The notes under the pieces were generated by a model that was not told the DNA's origin, made no database searches, and worked only from the letters and a program-made list of their open reading frames with translations. Below, piece after piece: positions 25,011 to 33,613 of a stretch of DNA of 61,278 nucleotides (position 1 is its first letter; every line of letters begins with the position of its first letter). The translations under genes were made by a program, and so were the position numbers. Source of the DNA: an uncultured Sutterella sp. (lineage in GTDB: Bacteria > Pseudomonadota > Gammaproteobacteria > Burkholderiales > Burkholderiaceae_F); NCBI GenBank assembly GCA_900538905.1, contig UPZS01000008.1, positions 1 through 61,278 of the forward strand, in the 5' to 3' direction.

Positions 25011-25913
25011 GTGTTTGACAAGCAAACGGACGGTACGGATAGCCGTTGGCTGATGTTGATGATGAAAGCCGGCGATATAGGGCCGGCGCGCTTGCGTCGA
25101 CTTCTGGAGGCATACGGAGACGCTGATCGAATTTTTGATGCCGGACGCAGGGCTTGCGCCGACATCATTGGGGAGGTGGCTTCGCGTCGACTTTTTGACA
25201 AGGAAACCGAACAGCAAGCGCACGAAGTCGAACAATGGCTTCGGGATACGCCTCGGGCCGACTTCGTTTGTTGGGCAGATCCGGATTTTCCAAAGGAGGT
25301 CTTGGCCTACGAAGGTGCGCCCTCTTTTTTCCTATTGAGGGGCAAAAGAGAGATTCTTAAAAGCCGCCGTATCGCACTGGCGGGAGCTATGCGCCCGGAT
25401 GCAGAAGGGCTGCAAAATGCCGAAGCTTTTGCGGGTGCATTGGTGCGCAGCGGTCGGACAGTGGTGTCGTTTTTGGAAAACGAGACAGATGCGCAGGTGG
25501 CTCGATCGATTCTGAATCTCGAGGGAGAATCTCAAGCCGGACTGCTTGTGCTGAGTGCGACGGGGCCGGATCGTCTGTATCCGCCGGCTATGCGCGACCT
25601 TTATCATTTGGCGGCCGATCGGGGCTTGATTCTGACACCCTTAATGCCGGGGATCGGCGTGTCGGAACAAACGCTTGAGCAGCGCAGCGTTGTGTGCGCG
25701 TATCTGTGTCCGGATCTTTTGGTGCTACAAGCCGAGTTGCCCGGGCAAGCTCATACGCTGGCCAGACTTTTTGCCGACAACAATCGGGATGTTTATGCGA
25801 TTCCGGGCAGCATCCATTCGTCGCTTTACAAGGGCAGCCATAAGCTGTTGCGCGAAGGAGCCAGGCTGACGGAGACCGTGGCCGACATTGTTCAGGTTGC
25901 GACAAAAAACTGA
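25011..25913 (+). CDS. dprA: DprA/Smf-family protein with degenerate Rossmann motifs
   Basis: The 300-aa protein aligns along its length with DprA, which loads RecA on ssDNA in transformation. The C-terminal part is well kept (VYAIPGSIHSSLYKGSHKLLREGARLTETVADIV). The phosphate-binding motifs are lost: the usual GSR reads GAMR (125-128), SGxAxGID reads SFLENETD (153-160), and the RNxxIxGLS segment reads QRSVVCAYL. The length is shorter than most (about 360-400 aa; no C-terminal winged helix). The GTG start has no strong ribosome site. It may be non-functional or repurposed. Confidence 0.75.
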   Translation: MFDKQTDGTDSRWLMLMMKAGDIGPARLRRLLEAYGDADRIFDAGRRACADIIGEVASRRLFDKETEQQAHEVEQWLRDTPRADFVCWADPDFPKEVLAYEGAPSFFLLRGKREILKSRRIALAGAMRPDAEGLQNAEAFAGALVRSGRTVVSFLENETDAQVARSILNLEGESQAGLLVLSATGPDRLYPPAMRDLYHLAADRGLILTPLMPGIGVSEQTLEQRSVVCAYLCPDLLVLQAELPGQAHTLARLFADNNRDVYAIPGSIHSSLYKGSHKLLREGARLTETVADIVQVATKN

Positions 25914-26080
25914 AGCCTGCTGGGCAGCCCGTTGACTAAAAACCTTGCCAATTCAAGCGATTGTGCAAAACAAGACAGAAAATAAGGACGTTTTTTGGCG
26001 AAAAACTTTGCCGGACAAGAGTGAAAACGCAAGTTTCGCGGTTGCAAACCGACGGATTTTGCGGCTATCCTGAAAAAAGA

Positions 26081-26112
26081 AGACGCGCGCTCAGTTTTTT
26101 TTCGGCGCGTCT
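26081..26112 (+). other. stem-loop in the dprA-topB gap
   Basis: AGACGCGC (26081-26088) pairs with GCGCGTCT (26105-26112) across a 16-nt loop that contains the T-run. It is 23 bp before the topB ATG, so it may affect topB translation or end dprA transcription. Confidence 0.4.
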
Positions 26113-26135
26113 CGTGGAAATTTTGTAAAGGTGCT

Positions 26136-28634
26136 ATGAAGACACTGATTATCGCGGAGAAGCCGTCAGTTGCTGTTGACATCGCGAAAGTTATCGGCGG
26201 ATTGAAGAAAACTGGAGACTATTACGAGGGCGAAGACTACATTGTAGGAAACGCCCTCGGTCATCTTCTGGAGCTGGCATGTCCCGAGGCTTATGAGGTC
26301 AAACGCGGCAAATGGACGTTTGCGCATTTGCCGGTTCTACCGCCTTATTTTGATTTGAAGCCGATTGCCAAGGCGGGTGAAAAGCTCAAAAGCCTTAAAA
26401 AGCTCATTCACCGCAAGGATGTCAGCCTTGTCATCAATGCATGCGACGCGGGGCGTGAAGGTGAATTGATCTTCCGCTACATCATGCAGGCGACAAAAAA
26501 CGACAAACCCATCAAGCGTTTGTGGTTGCAATCCATGACGCCGGCGGCTATTCGCGAGGCTTTTGCGCACCTGCGTACCGATGAGGAAATGCAGACGCTT
26601 GCCGATGCCGCCCGCAGCCGTTCTGAGGCCGACTGGCTCGTCGGCATCAACGGTACGCGAGCCATGACGGCGTTTAACAGTTCCGACGGCGGCTTTTTCC
26701 TGACCACCGTCGGTCGAGTGCAGACGCCGACGCTTGCCATCGTGGTGCGCCGCGAAAACGAAATTCGCGCTTTCCGTCCGCGTGACTACTGGGAAGTCAA
26801 AGCGCAGTTTGCCGTGCCGAGCGGCAGTTACGAAGGCCGTTGGTTTGATCCCAAATTCAAGAAGAATCCCAACGACAACGCCTTGCGCGCCGAACGTTTG
26901 TTTGACGAACAGGCCGCTAAGGATGTGGTCGAACGCGTCAAGGGCAAGGTGGCGGTTGTTACCGAAACCTCCAAGCGTACGACGCAGCTCTCGCCTCAGC
27001 TCTTTGACCTGACAAGTCTTCAGCGCGAAGCCAATAACAAGTTTGGTTTTTCAGCCAAGACAACGCTTGCCATTGCACAGGCACTCTATGAAAAGCACAA
27101 GTTGTTGACATATCCGCGTACCGATTCCCGCGCGTTGCCCGAGGACTACCTCGGTACGGTGCAGGAAACGCTGCGTTTGCTTTCCGGCACGCAGGCATAT
27201 CAGCCTTATGCGGAAGAGATTTTGCAAAAGAACTGGGTCAAGCCCAATCGCCGCATTTTTGACAATGCCAAAATCAGCGACCACTTTGCCATTATTCCGA
27301 CGCTGCAGACGGTGAAAACGGGGCTCTCCGAGGCCGAGCTCAAGGTTTATGACCTGGTGGTGCGCCGCTTCATGGCGGTGTTCTATCCCGCTGCACAGTT
27401 TGATGTGACGACGCGCATCTCCAAAGTGGACGGAGATCATTTCAAAACTGAAGGCAAGGTGTTGATTGAACCCGGTTGGATGGCGGTTTACGGCCGCGAA
27501 GCGACTCAGGACGCCGCGTTGGTGCCGCTGAAAGGAGCCGATTCTGCGGACGTGATTGACGCTAAGCTAGAAAAGCTACAGACCCGTCCGCCGGTTCGAT
27601 ACAACGAAGCCACACTCCTCTCCGCGATGGAAGGTGCGGGAAAACTCGTTGAAGACGAAGAACTGCGCGAAGCTATGGCAGAAAAGGGGCTGGGGACGCC
27701 AGCCACGCGCGCGGCCATCATCGAAAACCTGATTGAGCAAAAGTACATTCAGCGCGATGGTCGCGATTTGCGAGCTACGGCTAAGGCGCAGCAGTTGCTG
27801 TCACTGATTGAAGGCTTAAACATCAAGGCTCTATCGGATCCGGCATTGACGGGCGAGTGGGAATACAAGCTGGCTCAAATCGCCAAGGGCAATTTGCCGC
27901 GCGAATCGTTCATGCACGAAATCCGTGACATGACCAACGTGATTGTCGCTGCGGCTAAAAACTACGAGGGAAACACCGTGCCTCTCGAAAATCCGCAGCA
28001 CTTCAAGACGCCCTGTCCGAAGTGCGGCGGGGAGGTGGTGGAAAACTATCGCCGTTATGCCTGCACAACGCCGGGGTGCGACTTCAGTCTCACGAAGCAT
28101 CCGGCCGGCCGCATGTTTGAGCCAGAGGAAGTCGAAGAACTGTTGGCCACTCGCCATGTCGGTCCGCTTTCGGGGTTCATCAGCAAAATGGGCCGTCCCT
28201 TTGAGGCCGAACTCAAACTAACGGATGATTACAAACTTGAATTCGACTTCGGCGACAAGCCCGAAGAGGCTGAACAGCCGGTTGATCCGGCTACGCTCGA
28301 AGAAATTGGTGTGTGTCCGAAGTGCGGGGGACGGGTTCTGGTCAGTCCCAATGCGTACGTCTGCGAACACACAATGGGTGACAAGAAGTGCGATTTCCGA
28401 ATTAGTCGCACAATTCTGCAACAGGAAGTCAATCCGGAACAGGTTCGTCTGATCCTTACGCAGGGAAAGAGCGGCCTGATGACGGACTTTGTATCGGCTC
28501 GAACCAAGCGCAAGTTCAAGGCGTTTTTGGTGTGGGACGCCAAGAGTAAGAAGCTCGGTTTTGAATTCCCGCCGCGAGAGGAGGGAACCAAAAGCGCAAC
28601 AAGCAAAACAACGCCGCGCAAGAAAGTTTCTTAG
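26136..28634 (+). CDS. topB: DNA topoisomerase III (type IA)
   Basis: The 832-aa type IA topoisomerase has a TOPRIM domain (MKTLIIAEKPSVA, and INACDAGREGELIF for the DxD/E site), then the catalytic tyrosine Y326 in LTYPRTDSRALP (E. coli TopB uses Y328). Two C-terminal zinc-finger units follow (CPKCGGEVVENYRRYAC...C and CPKCGGRVLVSPNAYVC...C), making it longer than E. coli TopB (653 aa). It relaxes and decatenates DNA. dprA followed by topB is common in Burkholderiales. Confidence 0.93.
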   Translation: MKTLIIAEKPSVAVDIAKVIGGLKKTGDYYEGEDYIVGNALGHLLELACPEAYEVKRGKWTFAHLPVLPPYFDLKPIAKAGEKLKSLKKLIHRKDVSLVINACDAGREGELIFRYIMQATKNDKPIKRLWLQSMTPAAIREAFAHLRTDEEMQTLADAARSRSEADWLVGINGTRAMTAFNSSDGGFFLTTVGRVQTPTLAIVVRRENEIRAFRPRDYWEVKAQFAVPSGSYEGRWFDPKFKKNPNDNALRAERLFDEQAAKDVVERVKGKVAVVTETSKRTTQLSPQLFDLTSLQREANNKFGFSAKTTLAIAQALYEKHKLLTYPRTDSRALPEDYLGTVQETLRLLSGTQAYQPYAEEILQKNWVKPNRRIFDNAKISDHFAIIPTLQTVKTGLSEAELKVYDLVVRRFMAVFYPAAQFDVTTRISKVDGDHFKTEGKVLIEPGWMAVYGREATQDAALVPLKGADSADVIDAKLEKLQTRPPVRYNEATLLSAMEGAGKLVEDEELREAMAEKGLGTPATRAAIIENLIEQKYIQRDGRDLRATAKAQQLLSLIEGLNIKALSDPALTGEWEYKLAQIAKGNLPRESFMHEIRDMTNVIVAAAKNYEGNTVPLENPQHFKTPCPKCGGEVVENYRRYACTTPGCDFSLTKHPAGRMFEPEEVEELLATRHVGPLSGFISKMGRPFEAELKLTDDYKLEFDFGDKPEEAEQPVDPATLEEIGVCPKCGGRVLVSPNAYVCEHTMGDKKCDFRISRTILQQEVNPEQVRLILTQGKSGLMTDFVSARTKRKFKAFLVWDAKSKKLGFEFPPREEGTKSATSKTTPRKKVS

Positions 28635-28660
28635 AGCATAGCGCAGTCTCAGCGGAAAAG

Positions 28661-28697
28661 AGGTGCTTTCCGGAAGGCGGACGGCACCTTTTTTTTG
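28661..28697 (+). terminator. topB intrinsic terminator
   Basis: AGGTGC (28661-28666) pairs with GCACCT (28684-28689), followed by a run of about eight T. It is 27 bp after the topB stop. Confidence 0.75.
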
Positions 28698-28705
28698 AAT
28701 TATTT

Positions 28706-28753
28706 GTTCGCCGTCGAACAAAATTTGTGCTAGCATTCCGTTCGATGTCGAAC
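28706..28753. promoter_or_regulatory. two palindromic operators upstream of marR
   Basis: GTTCG-CCGT-CGAAC (28706-28719) and GTTCG-ATGT-CGAAC (28740-28753) are two copies of the same 14-bp palindrome, 34 bp apart. The second ends 17 bp before the marR start. This is the expected layout for MarR autoregulation, with the promoter between or overlapping the sites. Confidence 0.7.
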
Positions 28754-28770
28754 GAATAAGGAAATTCATA

Positions 28771-29247
28771 ATGCAGTTACCTAACCAGACCATGGTGCCT
28801 TTTCTTGCCGGTCTACTGCTGGCAGGAACAAGTGCGTTTGTCGCCGAGGAGATGCGCAAGCGCGGTATCGAGGATCTCATTCCTTCGCACGGTAATTTGC
28901 TAGTGCATCTTTTTGGGGGCGAAGCCTTGACGGTGACTGAGTTGGCACAGCGTACCGGACGCACCAAGTCGACGATTTCAGTGCTTGCCGGAAAATTGGA
29001 AAAAGCCGGCTATTTGCGCCGTGAACCTGATCCTGCTGATGCGCGTCTGTTGCGGTTGCGGCTAACTAAAAAAGGCGAGGCACTCGAAGACGCCTTTGCC
29101 GAAATCACAGCTGAAATGCACCGCAAGATCAGCGAAGGACTCGGCGAGCAGGAACTTGCTGTATTGGAAGCGCTTCTTGCCAAGAGCGCTCAGATCTTCA
29201 ATCCGCAACCCGACAGCGTATACCGTGGCCCGGTTGCCAATGCCTAA
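28771..29247 (+). CDS. MarR-family transcriptional regulator
   Basis: The 158-aa winged-helix protein has the MarR DNA-binding core (LTVTELAQRTGRTKSTISVLAGKLEKAGYLRREPDPADARLLRLRLTKKG, about residues 50-100) with the DxR wing. An AAGGAAA site precedes the ATG. It is 20 bp upstream of a cupin gene and has two palindromes in front, so autoregulation and control of the cupin are likely. The ligand is unknown. Confidence 0.88.
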   Translation: MQLPNQTMVPFLAGLLLAGTSAFVAEEMRKRGIEDLIPSHGNLLVHLFGGEALTVTELAQRTGRTKSTISVLAGKLEKAGYLRREPDPADARLLRLRLTKKGEALEDAFAEITAEMHRKISEGLGEQELAVLEALLAKSAQIFNPQPDSVYRGPVANA

Positions 29248-29267
29248 GTATGAAAAAGGAGAAAATT

Positions 29268-29648
29268 ATGACGGAAAACTTCAAATTGGTTTCTGTAGCC
29301 CAGGCGCCTCGTACCGAACTGCATGATCAGTTGGGATTGACCGGTTGCGAAGTGTCGATCAATAGCCTTCCCGCGGGCGCAGCCGTTCCTTTTGTGCATG
29401 CACACAAGCAAAACGAAGAACTCTACGGTGTGTTGAGCGGTTGTGGTGAAATTTGGATTGACGACGAAATTCACGGCATCAAGGCCGGAGACTGGTTCCG
29501 TGTTAGCCCTGCTGGCAAGCGTGCGATTCGTGCAGCCGAGACAGAAGGCATCACGTTTATCTGCGTGCAGACCAAGGCAGGAAGCCTTGAGAACTACACG
29601 ATGACCGATGGTGTGATGTGTGAAGAAAAGGCACCTTGGTTGAAGTAA
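29268..29648 (+). CDS. small cupin-domain protein
   Basis: The 126-aa single-domain cupin has metal-binding HAHKQNEELY (cupin motif 1, about residues 45-55) and a weaker second motif around GDWFRVSPAGKR, where the usual histidine is not obvious. The function is unknown. It is probably co-transcribed with marR. ATG 29268 has a strong AAAGGAGA site. Confidence 0.82.
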   Translation: MTENFKLVSVAQAPRTELHDQLGLTGCEVSINSLPAGAAVPFVHAHKQNEELYGVLSGCGEIWIDDEIHGIKAGDWFRVSPAGKRAIRAAETEGITFICVQTKAGSLENYTMTDGVMCEEKAPWLK

Positions 29649-29663
29649 GCATCCCGTTTTTTC

Positions 29664-30974
29664 TTAGCTTGCCGAGCGCGTATCGGCGTCGGCAATGCGC
29701 TGAACCAGCACTTGGTCGATCTTGTTGGCGTCAACGTCAATCACTTCAAAGCGGTAACCGCCCCAGTCGAAGCGGTCCGTGCGTTTGGGGATCTTTCGCA
29801 ACATATACATCATGAAGCCCGCCACAGTTTCGTAGTTCTGCGAATCGGGAAGTTCGTCCAGATCGAGTGTGTAGACCAGGTCTACCGTGGGCGTGGCGCC
29901 GTCGACAAGCCAACTGTGATCGTCACGCTCAATGATCTGGCTTTCTTCAGGTGTTAGCACCAGATCGCCCATCACCGTACTCATCACATCCTTTAAGGTC
30001 ACGATGCCCACCACCAGAGCGTATTCATTGAGCACCACAGCAAAGTCGCCGCGCGAGCGCTGGAACATTTCCAGAATTTCCGAAAGCGTAAGCGTATCGG
30101 GGACAAATTGCACTTGTTGCACAAGACCTTGCTCAGTGATGGAAATGGGTTTGCCTTCCAGAAGGCGTCGAAGGACATTTTTGCTGTCGATAAAGCCGAT
30201 GACGTGATCAATGTCACCGTCACAGACTAGGAAGTAGTTGTGCGGGTTTTGGCTGATTTGCTTGCGAATTTCCGCTTCGCTTTCGTCAAGAGTGAAATAG
30301 ACGATGGATTCGCGCGCCGTCATGGCGGTGGTGACGGGACGATTTTCCATATTGAAAACGTTTTCGATCACCGCTTGTTCATTGGCATCAATGATGCCCT
30401 GATCGCTGCCGGCGCTTACCGTGGCGAGAATGTCATCGGACGTGAGCTTGTCTTTGGGAGCCAGAGGGATATTGAGCAGGCGCAGCACCGCATTGGCCAG
30501 ATTGTCGAAAATCCAAACAAAGGGGCTGATGATGGTGCCGAAGATATGCATGGGCATGGACACCAAAATGGCGTTGCGCTCGGGATTGTTCATAGCCAGG
30601 CGCTTGGGCAGAAGGTCTGACAACAGCACCACGGCGCATGTGATCAGCAGAAACGAACAGATAAAGCCCAGTTGTGCGGCGGTTTCAGGGGACAGCACGT
30701 ATCGAAACGCCGCTGTGAAGTAGGGGGAAAAGGCTGATTCGCCGACTATGCCGCCCATGATGGCGGCCATGTTGTTGCCGATCTGAATGACGGAGAAATA
30801 ACGTCCCGGGTTTTCTTTTGTTTTGAGTGTTCGCGCGGCTCCCCGAACACCTTCTTCTGTCATGGCTCGGAGTCGGAGCTTGCGTGCGGCTGCAAGACTG
30901 ATTTCCGAAAACGAAAAGAATCCACCGATACAGACGAGAAGAAGGAGACAAAAAATTTGAACGCCGAGCGACAT
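29664..30974 (-). CDS. paeA: CNNM/HlyC-CorC family exporter (PaeA/YtfL-like)
   Basis: The 436-aa protein has an N-terminal membrane domain (DUF21/CNNM, about 1-180), two CBS domains (about 205-330) and a CorC_HlyC C-terminal domain (about 345-430). Many blocks match E. coli YtfL/PaeA as I recall it (FFSFSEISLAAARKLRLRAM, VPDTLTLSEILEMF, MNEYALVVGI-like, GFMMYMLRKIPKRTDRF). PaeA is linked to cadaverine/putrescine export. It is monocistronic, divergent from aapJ. Confidence 0.85.
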   Translation of the reverse strand: MSLGVQIFCLLLLVCIGGFFSFSEISLAAARKLRLRAMTEEGVRGAARTLKTKENPGRYFSVIQIGNNMAAIMGGIVGESAFSPYFTAAFRYVLSPETAAQLGFICSFLLITCAVVLLSDLLPKRLAMNNPERNAILVSMPMHIFGTIISPFVWIFDNLANAVLRLLNIPLAPKDKLTSDDILATVSAGSDQGIIDANEQAVIENVFNMENRPVTTAMTARESIVYFTLDESEAEIRKQISQNPHNYFLVCDGDIDHVIGFIDSKNVLRRLLEGKPISITEQGLVQQVQFVPDTLTLSEILEMFQRSRGDFAVVLNEYALVVGIVTLKDVMSTVMGDLVLTPEESQIIERDDHSWLVDGATPTVDLVYTLDLDELPDSQNYETVAGFMMYMLRKIPKRTDRFDWGGYRFEVIDVDANKIDQVLVQRIADADTRSAS

Positions 30975-31151
30975 AAAAATCCAAAATAATCAATACACTC
31001 GGCGCATTTTATCAGAGCCCGCGAAGCGTCATTTGAATGGATACCAGACCTGGAGAAAGTGCTCAGACGGATTGATTTGAGCCAAGAATTGGGGAATCAG
31101 CGGACAATCAAGGTGGAGAACAAAAGCGCTGGAGGATAAACTTTTTAAAGT

Positions 31152-31170
31152 TGGGTGCATCTAGCACCCA
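31152..31170. promoter_or_regulatory. inverted repeat upstream of aapJ
   Basis: TGGGTGC-ATCTA-GCACCCA is a perfect 7-bp inverted repeat with a 5-nt centre, 74 bp before the aapJ start. It could be an operator or a short leader hairpin. Confidence 0.4.
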
Positions 31171-31243
31171 GCGACAAACAGACCGTTTTAATGAGAAAAA
31201 GTGAGCGTGCCGCCTGACGGACGCCGCAAAGGGAATAAAAGAA

Positions 31244-32260
31244 ATGAACATCAAGACAGTTTGTGCAGTGGGAGCTTTGCTTGCACTTTGCTCGGCCGCC
31301 AATGCCGGTCCCGTTTTGGACGCCGTCAAGGCGCGCGGGCAGGTGATCTGCGGTGTCAATACCGCCGCCCCTGGTTTTGCAAGTGCCGACAGCAAAGGTC
31401 AGTGGACCGGTCTTGATGTCGACACCTGCCGCGCTGTGGCTGCAGCCGTACTCGGCGACGCTCAGAAGGTAAAGTTCGTGCCGCTTTCTTCTCCGCAGCG
31501 CTTTACGGCGCTGCAGTCGGGCGAGATTGACATTTTGTCGCGCAATACCACCTGGACGCTTACCCGTGACGCTTCTCAGGGCGCTGTCTTTGCAGCCATC
31601 AACTACTACGATGGTCAGGGCTTCATGGTTCCCAAGAAGCTCGGTGTCAAGAGCGCCAAACAGCTCAACGGCGCCACGGTTTGCCTGCAGTCGGGCACCA
31701 GTTCCGTTCAGGCTATGGCCGACTACTTTGCCGCCAATAACATGAAATACAAGCCGGTCATGTTTGACACGACGGAAGCCACGCAAAGCGCTTTTATTTC
31801 CGGTCGCTGCCAGGTTTACACGACCGACATGAGCGATCTTGCAGGCGCCCGAACACGCGCCCGCAATCCGGCTGATTTTGAAATTCTGCCGGAAACCATT
31901 TCCAAGGAACCGCTTGGCCCCTCCGTGCGCCGCGGTGACGACGAATGGTTCCAGATCGTCCGCTGGTCCTTCTACGCTATGGTTGAAGCCGAAGAAAACG
32001 GCATCACCAAGGCCAATGTTGATCAGATCCGCGCTTCGAGCAAGGTGCCTCAGGTGATGCGCCTGGTTGGCACGGGTGACGATACGGGCAAGCTTCTGGG
32101 CCTTGACAAGGACTGGTCATATCGCATCATTAAGCAAGTCGGCAACTACGGCGAAAGCTGGACGGCTAATTTTGGTCCGAGCACCAAACTGAACCTGCCC
32201 CGCGGTCTCAACAACTTGTGGACCAAGGGCGGCGTGATGTACGTGCCCCCGATCCGCTAA
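31244..32260 (+). CDS. aapJ: general L-amino-acid ABC transporter, substrate-binding protein
   Basis: The 338-aa periplasmic protein has a Sec signal (1-21) and a family-3 solute-binding fold. It matches AapJ in VICGVNTAAPGFASAD, LDVDTCRAVAAAV and DILSRNTTWTLTRDA near the N-terminus and YTTDMSDLAGAR in the second lobe. It binds polar L-amino acids. A stem-loop separates it from the permease genes, consistent with higher expression of the binding protein. Confidence 0.93.
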   Translation: MNIKTVCAVGALLALCSAANAGPVLDAVKARGQVICGVNTAAPGFASADSKGQWTGLDVDTCRAVAAAVLGDAQKVKFVPLSSPQRFTALQSGEIDILSRNTTWTLTRDASQGAVFAAINYYDGQGFMVPKKLGVKSAKQLNGATVCLQSGTSSVQAMADYFAANNMKYKPVMFDTTEATQSAFISGRCQVYTTDMSDLAGARTRARNPADFEILPETISKEPLGPSVRRGDDEWFQIVRWSFYAMVEAEENGITKANVDQIRASSKVPQVMRLVGTGDDTGKLLGLDKDWSYRIIKQVGNYGESWTANFGPSTKLNLPRGLNNLWTKGGVMYVPPIR

Positions 32261-32337
32261 GCAAACGTCAACTAGCGCTTTTTTGACGAAGCGCATGCCC
32301 GAGTAGGCAAGATAGCTCGCTTCTTTCGGGCATTTGA

Positions 32338-32380
32338 GCCGCGGTAAGACGGCCTGGAAAACAGGCCGGCCGCGGCTTTT
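32338..32380 (+). other. intercistronic stem-loop between aapJ and aapQ
   Basis: Two nested stems, GCCGCGG/CCGCGGC and CGGCCTG/CAGGCCG with loop GAAAA, are followed by TTTT. This partial terminator or 3' stabiliser is typical between a binding-protein gene and its permease genes. Confidence 0.7.
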
Positions 32381-32433
32381 GCATTTAAAATGCAAATCTT
32401 ATTCATTCGATCACCCCTAAGCGGAAAGAAAAA

Positions 32434-33600
32434 ATGCAAAGCGAAGAGCAGCGCGGAGATGCTGCCTATCAACGAAGGGAGAGCGCCAAACGGAGACGGC
32501 AGTGGACCATTCAGCTCGTGGTACTTGTCGTGCTTGTGGCCTTTGTATGGCTTTTGGTGCACAACGTCTCAAGCAACTTGGCCGAACGCAGTATTCGCAG
32601 CGGCTTCGATTTCTTGAAAGGCGCAGCCAATTTTGAAATTGGTGAGGTGTTGCTTCCGTTTGACTCAAGTCAACCCGTCTGGCTTGCGTTTTTAAACGGC
32701 GTTCTCAACACGATTCGCGTGGCGGTATTTGCAATCATTACCTCGATGGTGCTCGGTGCCGTTGTGGGCATCATGCGTCTGTCCAATCACCCGATTTTGC
32801 GTTTTTTGGGGACGGCGCACGTTGAGGTGTATCGCAATATTCCGCTCATCATTCAGCTTTTTGCGGTGTACATGCTCATCACCGAACTGTTGCCGGCAAG
32901 TACTGAGCCGTTGCATGCGGGGTCTTGGGCGCTGCTCTCGAAAGCGGGCTTGCAGTTTGCCGTGCCGGCCCAAACGGGGCTGGCTGCGATGGCAGCGTTC
33001 ATCGCAGGCGTTTTGACGGCGCTTTTGGTACGTGAAATTCAACGGCGGCGCGTTACCGATTTGGTGGCTGGACTTTTAGGTTTTGTGGCCGGCATCTTGG
33101 TGGCATTGGTTGTTTGGGTGATCTTCGGTTTTTACAGCGGCTGGAGTAAGCCGGTTGTTTCGGGTTTCATGATTGAGGGCGGTGCCGCGCTTTCTCCCGA
33201 ATTTCTGGCGCTTTGGTTGGGGCTCACGTTTTTCACATCGGCGGCGATTGCCGAGATTGTTCGTGCCGGTGTTCTCGCTGTCAAGCAAGGTCAGTGGAAT
33301 GCGGGTTTGGCGCTTGGTTTGACGCGCTCTCAGGTGGTGAGCTACATCGTGTTCCCGCAGTCAATGCGATTGGCGATTCCGCCGCTCACGAGTCAGTTCA
33401 TGAATCTCACGAAGAACTCGTCACTTGCCGTGGTGATCGGCTACCCCGACATCGTGGCTGTGGGCAACTCGTCGATCAACATCACGGGACAGGCACTGGA
33501 GGTGATCGTGATCATCATGGCCGTCTATTTGTTTCTGAATCTCATCATCAGCGTACTCATGAATGCGCTCAACACTCGCGTCATGCGCGCGCCCCGCTAA
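32434..33600 (+). CDS. aapQ: polar amino-acid ABC transporter permease
   Basis: The 388-aa inner-membrane protein has a charged N-terminus, a first membrane helix at about 25-45, and a BPD_transp_1 domain with the EAA loop near VLAVKQGQWNAGLALGLTRSQ. LAERSIRSGFDFLKGAANFEIGE marks AapQ specifically. It pairs with AapM (next gene, 13 bp on) to form the channel. Confidence 0.92.
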   Translation: MQSEEQRGDAAYQRRESAKRRRQWTIQLVVLVVLVAFVWLLVHNVSSNLAERSIRSGFDFLKGAANFEIGEVLLPFDSSQPVWLAFLNGVLNTIRVAVFAIITSMVLGAVVGIMRLSNHPILRFLGTAHVEVYRNIPLIIQLFAVYMLITELLPASTEPLHAGSWALLSKAGLQFAVPAQTGLAAMAAFIAGVLTALLVREIQRRRVTDLVAGLLGFVAGILVALVVWVIFGFYSGWSKPVVSGFMIEGGAALSPEFLALWLGLTFFTSAAIAEIVRAGVLAVKQGQWNAGLALGLTRSQVVSYIVFPQSMRLAIPPLTSQFMNLTKNSSLAVVIGYPDIVAVGNSSINITGQALEVIVIIMAVYLFLNLIISVLMNALNTRVMRAPR

Positions 33601-33613
33601 AGGAGACATAATA

